A stretch of DNA of 9,345 nucleotides from Bacteroidaceae bacterium (GTDB taxonomy: Bacteria; Bacteroidota; Bacteroidia; Bacteroidales; Bacteroidaceae): assembly GCA_016284115.1 (NCBI GenBank), contig JAEEOD010000305.1:1-9345 (forward strand), read 5' to 3'. Under the pieces are notes generated by a model that saw only the letters and a list, made by a program, of their open reading frames with translations, did no database searches and was not told the origin of the DNA. Both the position numbers and the translations under genes were made by a program. Shown piece by piece: positions 1 through 6,754 of the stretch. The first letter of the stretch is position 1. Every line of letters starts with the position of its first letter.

Positions 1-2
1 AG

Positions 3-119
3 CGTTTCCCGACAGCGCAACCAGATAATGTGTTGCTAATTTGTCCCAAAGACGAAGCGAGTGCTATCAGGAATTATGTGGCGGACACCCAAATTGAACA
101 TGGAGATGACTTCATATAA
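3..119 (+). CDS. manC: Mannose-1-phosphate guanylyltransferase, C-terminal end (5' truncated)
   Basis: Only the last 38 codons are in the window, ending in TAA at 117-119. The peptide reads RFPTAQPDNVLLICPKDEAS and continues through IRNYVADTQ to a GDDFI end. The NVLLIC segment followed by a charged stretch and an IR.YV.D helix resembles, from memory, the C-terminus of Bacteroidales GDP-mannose pyrophosphorylases. That enzyme makes GDP-mannose from mannose-1-phosphate and GTP in the cytoplasm, for surface glycans and fucose donors. The nucleotidyltransferase core lies outside the window, so the call rests on this short tail alone. The gene converges on the HIT-family gene and its stop codon lies inside the shared hairpin. 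Another sugar nucleotidyltransferase remains possible. Confidence 0.62.
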   Translation, partial: RFPTAQPDNVLLICPKDEASAIRNYVADTQIEHGDDFI

Positions 120-159
120 GCAATAATCCCCGCCGATTTGGCGGGGATTATTGCTTATA
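115..159. terminator. Bidirectional terminator between convergent genes
   Basis: A perfect 20-bp stem (115-134 pairs with 140-159) closes a 5-base GATTT loop. The core is GC-rich (CCCCGCC/GGCGGGG) and the outer stem is A/T-rich, so an RNA made from either strand ends in a hairpin followed by a U-rich stretch. Both flanking TAA stop codons, 117-119 on plus and 157-155 on minus, lie in mirror positions inside the stem. It should end transcription of both the upstream plus-strand gene and the greA-HIT operon. Confidence 0.85.
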
Positions 160-547
160 GTTCTTTACGAATCTTCTCTGCTACTTCTGCAAGTTCCTCG
201 TTTGAAGGATGTAACTTCGGATTAGAGAAAATCAGGTCTTTCTCACTTTGCATAGGCACTAGGTGAATGTGAGCGTGTCGTACCTCAAGCCCCAAGACAC
301 CCATACCAACCTTAATGCAAGGAAAGGCTTTCTTGATGGCGATGGCAATGTGCTTAGCAAAGACAATCATCTCAGCCAAATCATCATCAGGCACATCAAA
401 GATATAGTCAATCTCCTGCTTGGGAATCACCAGCACATGACCCATTACCAATGGGTTGATGTCAAGAAAAGCATAGAACTTATCGTTCTCGGCAATCTTG
501 TGTGAAGGTATCTCACCTGCCACTATCTTACTAAAAATACTTGCCAT
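155..547 (-). CDS. HIT-family (histidine triad) nucleotide-binding protein
   Basis: This 130-residue cytoplasmic protein belongs to the HIT superfamily, whose Hint-like members hydrolyse or transfer nucleoside monophosphates from phosphoramidate or acyl-nucleotide substrates. The N-terminus has the family pattern IFSKIVAGEIPSHKI, then FLDINP, then GHVLVIPK (36-43). The triad motif HAHIHLVP occupies residues 91-98, with His91, His93 and His95 in place. The ATG at 547 is chosen because GGAGGAA (560-554) lies six bases upstream. A TTG at 562 would extend the frame by five residues but overlaps that ribosome binding site. The gene follows greA by 20 bp on the same strand and is probably co-transcribed with it. 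The natural substrate cannot be read from the sequence. Confidence 0.9.
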   Translation of the reverse strand: MASIFSKIVAGEIPSHKIAENDKFYAFLDINPLVMGHVLVIPKQEIDYIFDVPDDDLAEMIVFAKHIAIAIKKAFPCIKVGMGVLGLEVRHAHIHLVPMQSEKDLIFSNPKLHPSNEELAEVAEKIRKEL

Positions 548-553
548 AATCTG

Positions 554-560
554 TTCCTCC
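554..560 (-). promoter_or_regulatory. Shine-Dalgarno site for the HIT gene
   Basis: The minus strand reads GGAGGAA six bases before the ATG at 547. It is a near-consensus Shine-Dalgarno site, unlike the AT-rich leaders of the other genes here. It settles the start codon, and since it sits between greA and the HIT gene it probably lets the second cistron initiate independently. Confidence 0.7.
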
Positions 561-567
561 AATATAT

Positions 568-1032
568 TTATAAGGTAATCTTGAGAATCTCAAACGTCAT
601 CGTACCACGTGGCACTTTAATCTCTACTACATCGCCTACCTTCTTGCCCAACAACCCCTGAGCAATAGGCGTATTAACAGAAATCTTGCCCTCACGTAAG
701 TTGGCCTCTGTGTCTGACACAATGGTATAAGACATCTGCTGATTAGCCTTCACGTTCTTTAGGGTTACAGTAGTAAGTATCTGCACAGAATCAGCCTTGA
801 GCATAGATGTGTCGAGTATCTTTGAATCGGCAATTGTCTGTTTCAACTTATTAATCTTTGCCTCAAGCATGCCCTGGGCCTCTTTGGCGGCATCATACTC
901 AGCATTTTCCGACAAATCGCCTTTGTCGCGTGCCTCACGTATGGCCTCGATGATCTTTGGACGCTCCACAGCCTCCAATTCTCTTAATTGCGCTACAAGT
1001 TTGTTGTAGCCTTCTTCTGAAATGTATCCCAT
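568..1032 (-). CDS. greA: Transcription elongation factor GreA
   Basis: GreA enters the RNA polymerase secondary channel and stimulates cleavage of backtracked RNA, rescuing stalled complexes. The protein is 154 residues, close to the usual length of about 158. Residues 1-75 form the N-terminal coiled-coil hairpin, with the conserved tip DKGDLSENAEY (36-46). Its acidic residues Asp39 and Glu42 correspond to the Mg-coordinating pair of E. coli GreA (Asp41, Glu44). Residues from about 82 to 154 are the FKBP-like C-terminal domain, including TPIAQGLLGKKVGD. The start at 1032 gives the family N-terminus MGYISEEGY. An upstream in-frame ATG at 1086 would add a hydrophobic stretch encoded by the leader hairpin and is rejected. 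The gene is followed by the HIT gene after 20 bp. A promoter and a terminator-like hairpin precede it. Confidence 0.96.
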   Translation of the reverse strand: MGYISEEGYNKLVAQLRELEAVERPKIIEAIREARDKGDLSENAEYDAAKEAQGMLEAKINKLKQTIADSKILDTSMLKADSVQILTTVTLKNVKANQQMSYTIVSDTEANLREGKISVNTPIAQGLLGKKVGDVVEIKVPRGTMTFEILKITL

Positions 1033-1061
1033 GATATCTATTTTTATAATTTTCCACAACA

Positions 1062-1101
1062 ATAACAAAAAAGAATTCCAACACATTGAAGTGCGTTGGA
1101 A
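1062..1101 (-). terminator. Terminator-like hairpin in the greA leader (terminator or attenuator)
   Basis: On the minus strand TTCCAACGCA and TGTGTTGGAA pair across a short loop (1101-1076), about 10 bp with one A/C mismatch. They are followed by the T-rich run TTCTTTTTTGTTATT (1075-1061). It has the form of an intrinsic terminator. It lies downstream of the lipoprotein gene (stop at 1202) but also between the predicted greA promoter (1128-1160) and the greA start. It could end lipoprotein transcripts, attenuate greA, or both. Confidence 0.65.
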
Positions 1102-1127
1102 CCCCTTTTTACCTTAAGTTCACTCTG

Positions 1128-1160
1128 CAAATATAAGCCTTTATGTAATAACAAACAAAA
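1128..1160 (-). promoter_or_regulatory. Predicted greA promoter (Bacteroidota -33/-7 type)
   Basis: On the minus strand a TTTG element (1159-1156) is separated by exactly 20 bases from TATATTTG (1135-1128). This matches the Bacteroidota housekeeping consensus TTTG, N19-21, TAnnTTTG. The start site would be near 1121, giving a leader of about 88 nt that contains the hairpin at 1076-1101. It is the only promoter in the window where both elements match fully. Confidence 0.7.
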
Positions 1161-1201
1161 AGTTACGCTTTTTTTTGCAGGTTTTTGTCATTTTTTTGTA
1201 C

Positions 1202-2353
1202 TCAAAGCAGTTTCTTTAAGGCTGCCTCGAGATTTTCCAAGTTGTCAACTCGTGCGCTCAACTCGCTGTTACGGTTGATGACATAAACAGCAGGCAACGA
1301 CTGGAAGTTATAAAGATTGAGTAAATCAGAGTAAGCACCTCTCGGCTCTCGTACACATACCCATGGAAGTTTATCAGCTGCAGTTTTCCAATAGTGCTCA
1401 CTACTGTCGAGTGACACCTGATAGATCTCCAAGCCCTTGTCAGCATACTTAGCATACATCTCACGCAACGTCAGATTATGGTCGGCAGAATAATCCGTTT
1501 CATAAGCGGTGAAATCAAGTACCACTACCTTACCCGTAAGGTCACTGAGTTTACGAACGTTACCATCGATATCGCGCAATTCGATATCAATGATGCCTGT
1601 CTCGTCTATCTGATTCTTAGCTACCTCAATGCCAGCATCAGCCTGACGAACGTTACGCATTCCCTTAATAGCGATGTTATATATGTTCTTAGCGCGTTCA
1701 GAGTGTGGATAGAGGTTGTTGAAGCTGGTAGCCACAGCACCAAAAGCCTTCACGTCATCCTTATTGCCCAATGGGTCGAAGATGTTGTACTGACCAACAC
1801 GCTGGAACAATGCATGGTAAGCATAAGGCGTATTAGGAGCAGCATAGATATACTTCATCTTGATTTCTTCTTTATAGGCATTAATCAGACGGTCAAGACT
1901 ATCGTTATACAACACGTTGGATATCTTGTTGGCTTCATAACTGTCAGCAAGACTATTTACCTTGTTCTGCAACTCGGCCAATTTCAGACTGAGCTCTTTG
2001 ATTTTAAGGTTATTGTCGGAGTCAGCAATAGTATAGTCGGTGGCAAACTTGGCATAGTCAGCATTCACCTTAATGGTCTCGGTAGAATCAACGCAGAAGT
2101 TGATAATCTTATCTTCTATACGTAGGCGATAGAAATCGGGTGCCTCGGGAGCCGCATGGCGGAACTTGAACGAACCACCACTGCCTAACTTCACGGAGTC
2201 GGTCAACAGAATGCCATTAAGGGCTGCCTGTTCGAAATAAAGTGTCTTACCGTTTGCACCATCTACTTGCCCTTCTACTGTAAACTGCTGCTTGTTGCCG
2301 CCACAAGCGGTAATAAGTGCTGCAAAAAGGACTAAAATCGCTGTTTTCTTCAT
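1202..2353 (-). CDS. DUF4369-like lipoprotein with a cysteine-less thioredoxin-like domain
   Basis: This 383-residue protein starts with the lipoprotein signal MKKTAILVLFAALITACGG, lipidated Cys17 after ITA, so it should be anchored in an envelope membrane. Residues 22-110 resemble the N-terminal DUF4369 beta domain common in Bacteroidota, beginning FTVEGQVDGANGKTLYF. Residues 115-165 look helical and perhaps coiled. Residues 253-383 match a TlpA/AhpC-like thioredoxin fold, with KVVVLDFTAY, YQVSLDSSEHYWKTAADKLPW and the cis-proline loop SLPAVYVI (352-359). The position that normally carries WCxxC reads FTAYETDYSADHN (281-293). The only cysteines after the lipid site are Cys87 and Cys333. Thiol-disulfide exchange is therefore unlikely, and a binding or structural role is inferred. 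The start at 2353 places the signal peptide at the N-terminus. An in-frame extension to 2446 is rejected. The gene is divergent from pnp. Confidence 0.85.
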   Translation of the reverse strand: MKKTAILVLFAALITACGGNKQQFTVEGQVDGANGKTLYFEQAALNGILLTDSVKLGSGGSFKFRHAAPEAPDFYRLRIEDKIINFCVDSTETIKVNADYAKFATDYTIADSDNNLKIKELSLKLAELQNKVNSLADSYEANKISNVLYNDSLDRLINAYKEEIKMKYIYAAPNTPYAYHALFQRVGQYNIFDPLGNKDDVKAFGAVATSFNNLYPHSERAKNIYNIAIKGMRNVRQADAGIEVAKNQIDETGIIDIELRDIDGNVRKLSDLTGKVVVLDFTAYETDYSADHNLTLREMYAKYADKGLEIYQVSLDSSEHYWKTAADKLPWVCVREPRGAYSDLLNLYNFQSLPAVYVINRNSELSARVDNLENLEAALKKLL

Positions 2354-2384
2354 AATTTTCAGTTCAATTATACAAAAATCGGTG

Positions 2385-2392
2385 CAAAGATA
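2385..2392 (-). promoter_or_regulatory. Predicted -7 element for the lipoprotein gene
   Basis: The minus strand reads TATCTTTG, an exact TAnnTTTG match, 31 bases before the ATG at 2353. This implies a start site near 2378 and a leader of about 25 nt. No clear TTTG lies 19-21 bases further upstream, so only the -7 element is supported. Confidence 0.5.
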
Positions 2393-2414
2393 AGGTTTTG
2401 ATAAATATAATGTG

Positions 2415-2422
2415 TAACTTTG
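2415..2422 (+). promoter_or_regulatory. Predicted -7 element for pnp
   Basis: TAACTTTG matches TAnnTTTG exactly and is followed by GCG. A start near 2429 gives a leader of about 35 nt that is very A/T-rich, with no Shine-Dalgarno site. The nearest TTTG (2397-2400) is only 14 bases upstream, too close for a standard -33 element. It is divergent from the lipoprotein -7 element 22 bp away. Confidence 0.5.
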
Positions 2423-2463
2423 CGCGATTTTTATTAAGATATACACAGTTTTTTAAAGATTTT

Positions 2464-4725
2464 ATGATTAATCCTATTGTTAAGACGATCGAGTTACCTG
2501 ATGGAAGAACCATCACACTCGAAACGGGAAAGCTCGCAAAACAGGCAGACGGATCTGTTATGCTGCGTATGGGTAATACCATGCTCTTAGCTACTGTTTG
2601 TGCGGCAAAAGATGCAGTTCCCGGAACCGATTTCATGCCTTTACAGGTAGAGTATAGAGAAAAATACGCTTCATTTGGCCGCTTTCCTGGTGGCTTTACC
2701 AAGCGTGAGGGCAAGGCTTCAGACTACGAAATCCTGACTTGCCGTCTGGTGGATCGCGCTTTACGTCCTTTGTTCCCTGACAACTTCCACGCTGAGGTAT
2801 ATGTAAACATCATCCTTTTCTCTGCCGATGGCGTTGACATGCCAGACGCATTGGCTGGTCTTGCTGCATCAGCTGCATTAGCAGTGTCTGACATTCCTTT
2901 TAATGGTCCTATCAGCGAGGTGCGCGTAGCACGCGTAGATGGCCAATATGTAATTGATCCGACTTTCGAACAGCTTGCAAAAGCTGACATGGATATTATG
3001 GTAGGTGCTACCTACGACAACATCATGATGGTAGAAGGTGAGATGAGTGAGGTATCAGAGCAAGATTTGCTGGGTGCCCTCAAGGCTGGTCATGACGCTA
3101 TCAAGGTGATGTGCAAGGCCCAGATGGAGCTGGCAGAAGAGGTAGGTTCTACTGTGAAACGTGAGTATAACCACGAGGAGAATGATGAAGAGTTGCGCAA
3201 GGCTGTACGCGAATTCAGTTATCAGCGTCTTTATGACCTGGCTAAGGAAGGTTGCGCTGACAAACATAAGCGTGAGGACAACGCCACCGCTATCTGCGAT
3301 GAGTTCAAGGCTCAGTTCACTGAGGAAGAGCTCGAAGAGAAGGCTGCTATGATTGACCGCTACTTCTCTGATGTTACTCGCGATGCTATGCGCCGTTGCG
3401 TGCTTGATGAGGGTACCCGCTTGGATGGCCGTGTTCCTACCGAGATTCGTCCTATCTGGTGCGAAGTAAGTCCACTGCCTGGTCCTCATGGATCAGCTAT
3501 CTTTACTCGTGGTGAGACACAGTCACTATCCACTTGTACTTTGGGTACCAAGCAGGACGAGAAGATCGTTGATGATGTACTCGACCAGAGCAAGATGCGT
3601 TTCTTGCTGCACTATAACTTCCCTCCATTCTCAACAGGTGAGGCTAAGGCTCAGCGTGGCGTAGGCCGTCGTGAGATTGGTCATGGGCATCTGGCTTGGC
3701 GTGCATTGAAGGGTCAGATTCCTGCTGACTATCCTTATGTAGTACGGGTGGTTTCTGATATCCTCGAGTCAAATGGTTCATCATCTATGGCTACCGTTTG
3801 TGCTGGTACATTGGCACTGATGGATGCTGGTGTGAAGATCAAGAAGCCTGTATCTGGTATCGCTATGGGTCTGATTAAGGACTCAGAAAGCGACAAGTAC
3901 GTAGTACTTTCAGATATCTTAGGTGATGAGGATCACCTGGGCGATATGGACTTCAAGGTAACTGGCACTCGTGATGGTATTACCGCTACCCAGATGGATA
4001 TTAAGGTAGATGGCTTGAGCTATGAGATTCTGGAGAAGGCATTGTTGCAAGCTAAGCAGGGTCGTGAGTTCATTCTCGGTAAGTTAACTGATTGCATTGC
4101 AGAGCCTCGTGAAGACCTCAAGCCTCATGCTCCTCGCATCGTAACCATGATGATTCCTAAGGAGTTCATCGGTGCAGTGATTGGCCCGGGCGGAAAGATT
4201 ATCCAGGGTATGCAGGAAGAGACCAAGACCACTATCTCTATCGAAGAGGTAGAAGAAGGCGGACGTATAGAAATTGCTGCCAACAACAAGGAGGCTATCG
4301 ATGCAGCTGTGGCTATGATCAAGGCTATCGTAGCTGTACCTGAGGTTGGCGAAGTTTATACTGGTAAGGTTCGCTCTATCATGCCTTATGGTGTGTTTGT
4401 AGAGTTCCTGCCTGGCAAGGATGGTCTGCTTCACATCTCTGAGATTGACTGGAAACGTTTGGAGACCGTTGAGGAAGCTGGCATCAAGGAAGGCGATGAC
4501 ATCCAGGTGAAATTGCTCGACATTGATCCAAAGACTGGTAAATTCAAACTCTCTCACAAGGTGTTGCTACCTAAGCCAGAGGGTTACCAGGAACGCCCAG
4601 AGCGTCGTCCTCGTCCAGAACGTACAGATCGCCCTGAGCGTGGTGAGCATCAAGATCGTGGTGAACATCGTGGCAATGGCGAACGCCGTCCGCGCCCAGC
4701 TTTCAACCCTCGTAAAGAAGAGTAA
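2464..4725 (+). CDS. pnp: Polynucleotide phosphorylase (PNPase)
   Basis: PNPase is a trimeric cytoplasmic 3'-5' exoribonuclease that releases nucleoside diphosphates using phosphate and can also add tails. The 753-residue protein shows the complete architecture: first RNase PH domain (about 8-145, with [13 protein letters not shown]), helical linker (150-310), and second RNase PH domain (about 315-550). The phosphate-binding run SNGSSSMAT is at 437-444 and the acidic motif [13 protein letters not shown] at 487-499, whose Asp488 and Asp494 match the catalytic pair of E. coli. A KH domain has IGPGGKII (573-580) and an S1 domain spans about 627-698. Residues 709-753 form a low-complexity Arg/Pro/Glu/Gly tail. 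The ATG at 2464 gives the family start [19 protein letters not shown] at 2398 is rejected because it lies upstream of the predicted promoter. A strong terminator follows. It is not adjacent to rpsO, unlike in E. coli. Confidence 0.98.
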   Translation: MINPIVKTIELPDGRTITLETGKLAKQADGSVMLRMGNTMLLATVCAAKDAVPGTDFMPLQVEYREKYASFGRFPGGFTKREGKASDYEILTCRLVDRALRPLFPDNFHAEVYVNIILFSADGVDMPDALAGLAASAALAVSDIPFNGPISEVRVARVDGQYVIDPTFEQLAKADMDIMVGATYDNIMMVEGEMSEVSEQDLLGALKAGHDAIKVMCKAQMELAEEVGSTVKREYNHEENDEELRKAVREFSYQRLYDLAKEGCADKHKREDNATAICDEFKAQFTEEELEEKAAMIDRYFSDVTRDAMRRCVLDEGTRLDGRVPTEIRPIWCEVSPLPGPHGSAIFTRGETQSLSTCTLGTKQDEKIVDDVLDQSKMRFLLHYNFPPFSTGEAKAQRGVGRREIGHGHLAWRALKGQIPADYPYVVRVVSDILESNGSSSMATVCAGTLALMDAGVKIKKPVSGIAMGLIKDSESDKYVVLSDILGDEDHLGDMDFKVTGTRDGITATQMDIKVDGLSYEILEKALLQAKQGREFILGKLTDCIAEPREDLKPHAPRIVTMMIPKEFIGAVIGPGGKIIQGMQEETKTTISIEEVEEGGRIEIAANNKEAIDAAVAMIKAIVAVPEVGEVYTGKVRSIMPYGVFVEFLPGKDGLLHISEIDWKRLETVEEAGIKEGDDIQVKLLDIDPKTGKFKLSHKVLLPKPEGYQERPERRPRPERTDRPERGEHQDRGEHRGNGERRPRPAFNPRKEE

Positions 4726-4750
4726 TTATTGATTACATACTTCAAGACTT

Positions 4751-4783
4751 ATGCTCCTGGCTTACTAGTCAGGAGCATTTTTT
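4751..4783 (+). terminator. Rho-independent terminator of pnp
   Basis: ATGCTCCTG (4751-4759) pairs with CAGGAGCAT (4770-4778). The stem can extend inward by three pairs, one a G-T wobble, to a 4-base loop. A run of six T (4778-4783) follows at once. It begins 25 bases after the pnp stop and separates pnp from the next operon. Confidence 0.88.
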
Positions 4784-4818
4784 ATGGCAAAACATCGTGA
4801 TAATTGTTGCAAGAGTTG

Positions 4819-4826
4819 TAACTTTG
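4819..4826 (+). promoter_or_regulatory. Predicted -7 element of the ldcA operon
   Basis: TAACTTTG followed by CA matches TAnnTTTG, 21 bases before the ATG at 4848. The start site would be near 4833 with a leader of about 15 nt. No standard -33 TTTG is seen at the right distance. The same TAACTTTGC string precedes pnp. Confidence 0.5.
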
Positions 4827-4847
4827 CAGACATAAAACAACTAACGT

Positions 4848-5765
4848 ATGGTAAATTGTTTCAAATATCCTCCGTTTTTGCAGAAAAGCGATAAGGTGAC
4901 GGTAGTGTCGCCATCGAGCATTATCGAGCCCGATATCCTGAAAGGTGGTATCCAATGCCTCAAGATTTGGGGGCTGAAGGTGAACAAAGGACGAAATGTT
5001 AGCGCGAAGTATGGCAATTTTGCCGGAACGGTGCAACAACGCTTGGGTGATTTGCAAAGGGCGATGGATGACCCCTATTGCAAGGCCATCTTCTGTAGTC
5101 GTGGGGGCTATGGTGCCAACAACCTACTGGCTAAACTAGATTTTACCAAGTTCCGTCAGCACCCCAAATGGCTAATTGGCTTTAGCGACATCACTGCTTT
5201 GCATTGTGGCATACAAGCTGAGGGGTTTGCCTCGTTGCATGCCCCTATGTTGAAGCACCTCATAGAATTGGGTAATGAGGACTATTGCAACCAAGCTATC
5301 CACGATATTCTGTTTGGGGTGAATGCCCAGCAACATTATCAATGCGAGGGCAACCCTTTGAATCATACAGGCAAGGCCGAGGGTATTATCAGAGGAGGTA
5401 ACATGGCAGTATGGCATGGACTATTAGGTACACCCTATGACATTCATCCTAAGGGCACCATCCTCTTCGTGGAAGATGTGGGCGAGAAGCCACATGCCAT
5501 AGAGCGAATGTTCTACAACCTCAAACTAAGTGGATTTCTCGATAAATTGGCTGGTTTGATTATCTGCCAATTCACCGAGTTTGAGGAGCACAAGCAGTTG
5601 GGTAAGGAACTTTATCCTGCTTTGTCAGATATGCTGAAAGAATACCACTACCCTATTTGCTATGGTTTCCCAGTTGGACATGTACCGATGAATGTACCCA
5701 TCATTGAGGGTGCCAAGGTGCAGTTGAAAGTAAGTAAGAAAGCAGTAACTTTGAAATTTGAATGA
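4848..5765 (+). CDS. ldcA: Peptidase family S66 LD-carboxypeptidase
   Basis: S66 LD-carboxypeptidases remove the terminal D-alanine from muropeptide tetrapeptides, usually in the cytoplasm, so wall fragments can be recycled. The protein is 305 residues, the normal size, with no signal peptide. The N-terminus has DKVTVVSPSS (15-24). CSRGGYGANNLL (83-94) is the conserved glycine-rich stretch, and the nucleophile is Ser113 in WLIGFSDITALH (108-119). The other triad residues are inferred as Glu209 in LFVEDVGEKPHAIER and His278 in GFPVGHVPMN. All three are present, so the enzyme should be active. It is the first gene of a three-gene operon. Its TGA (5763-5765) overlaps the ATG of the next gene in an ATGA arrangement. 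Assignment to the family is firm; the exact substrate is inferred. Confidence 0.93.
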   Translation: MVNCFKYPPFLQKSDKVTVVSPSSIIEPDILKGGIQCLKIWGLKVNKGRNVSAKYGNFAGTVQQRLGDLQRAMDDPYCKAIFCSRGGYGANNLLAKLDFTKFRQHPKWLIGFSDITALHCGIQAEGFASLHAPMLKHLIELGNEDYCNQAIHDILFGVNAQQHYQCEGNPLNHTGKAEGIIRGGNMAVWHGLLGTPYDIHPKGTILFVEDVGEKPHAIERMFYNLKLSGFLDKLAGLIICQFTEFEEHKQLGKELYPALSDMLKEYHYPICYGFPVGHVPMNVPIIEGAKVQLKVSKKAVTLKFE

Positions 5766-6751
5766 CAAATATGAGATATTTATTGATGACAATGCTGTGG
5801 TTGGTGAACTTCGTGGCTTGTGGAGGAGAAACTAAGGGGGCTGAGGGAGACGATGCCACCACTCGAAATGTGGTGAACGTGCCACAGTTTAATGCCGACA
5901 GTGCTTTCTACTTCGTGAAGGCACAAGTGGATTTCGGTCCTCGTGTCATGAACACAACCGCTCACGATGCTTGTGGCGACTACCTCGCTGACAAGTTGGC
6001 ACAATATGGCGCCCAGGTGTATAATCAACGTGCCGACCTTACTTCCTACGAGGGCAAATTGCTGAAGGCACGCAATATTATCGGTGCATTCAATCCCGAG
6101 GCAAAGAAACGTGTGGCTTTGTTTGCCCACTGGGACAGTCGTCCTTGGGCAGATAACGACCCTGATGCTTCTAAACATTATACCCCCATCTTAGGTGCCA
6201 ATGACGGAGCCAGTGGTGTAGGTGTATTATTGGAGGTAGCACGCCAATTACAACAGCAACCCACAACGATTGGCATCGACATTATTCTCTTGGATGCAGA
6301 GGATGTGGGTAACCATCGTGATTCTGGCTTGAGCGACGAAAACTCATGGTGCTTGGGTTCACAGTATTGGGCTCGTTCGCCTCATATGCAAGGCTACAAT
6401 GCTCGCTTCGGTATATTATTAGATATGGTGGGAGGAGCTAATGCCCGTTTCCAGTATGAATATTTTTCCGAGCAATTCGCACGCGATATCAATAGAAAGG
6501 TATGGAGAGCTGCCAAGACGATTGGCTACGACAACTATTTCGTAGCACAAGGAGGTGGTGGAGCTACCGACGACCATCTGTTTATCAATAAGATTGCCCG
6601 TATCCCAACCATCGATATCATACCCACTAGTCAGCAATATACCTTCTTCGAACACTGGCATACGGTGAAGGATGATATGGATGTGATTACGGTGCCAACG
6701 CTCAAAGCCGTTGGACAGACTTTGTTACAGGTTATTTATAATGAAAAGTAA
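5762..6751 (+). CDS. Glutaminyl cyclase, mammalian-like type II, M28 fold, probable lipoprotein
   Basis: This 329-residue protein has the M28-type zinc fold of type II glutaminyl-peptide cyclotransferases, which convert N-terminal Gln to pyroglutamate. The N-terminus is a hydrophobic signal with probable lipidated Cys20 in NFVACGG; Phe at -3 is slightly unusual. Key motifs are FAHWDSRPWAD (121-131), GANDGASGVG (145-154), LLDAEDVG (176-183), LLDMVGG (219-225), GGATDDH (266-272) and EHWHT (297-301). By comparison with human QC, the inferred zinc ligands are Asp148, Asp181 and His300, the acid/base is Glu180, and Trp299 lies in the active site. Asp181 replaces the second Glu of the human EE pair. 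Similar enzymes are known from Porphyromonas, Tannerella and Prevotella. The start at 5762 overlaps the previous stop codon; an ATG at 5771 is an alternative. A generic M28 aminopeptidase is less likely because of the HWDSRPWAD and EHWHT motifs. Confidence 0.9.
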   Translation: MTNMRYLLMTMLWLVNFVACGGETKGAEGDDATTRNVVNVPQFNADSAFYFVKAQVDFGPRVMNTTAHDACGDYLADKLAQYGAQVYNQRADLTSYEGKLLKARNIIGAFNPEAKKRVALFAHWDSRPWADNDPDASKHYTPILGANDGASGVGVLLEVARQLQQQPTTIGIDIILLDAEDVGNHRDSGLSDENSWCLGSQYWARSPHMQGYNARFGILLDMVGGANARFQYEYFSEQFARDINRKVWRAAKTIGYDNYFVAQGGGGATDDHLFINKIARIPTIDIIPTSQQYTFFEHWHTVKDDMDVITVPTLKAVGQTLLQVIYNEK

Positions 6752-6754
6752 GCT

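Noticed and set aside
1033..1086. N-terminal extension of GreA to the ATG at 1086
   Set aside because: The extra residues are encoded by the leader hairpin and AT-rich leader, and the family start MGYISEEGY fits the ATG at 1032.
1478..2125. Plus-strand open frame of 215 codons
   Set aside because: It is antisense to the lipoprotein gene, has no promoter or start context, and shows no domain.
3055..3489. Minus-strand open frame of 144 codons inside pnp
   Set aside because: It is a shadow of the conserved PNPase linker and second RNase PH region. No domain or start signal.
4084..4557. Minus-strand open frame of 157 codons inside pnp
   Set aside because: It is antisense to the KH and S1 domain coding region of pnp, which is plainly the real gene. 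No independent signals.
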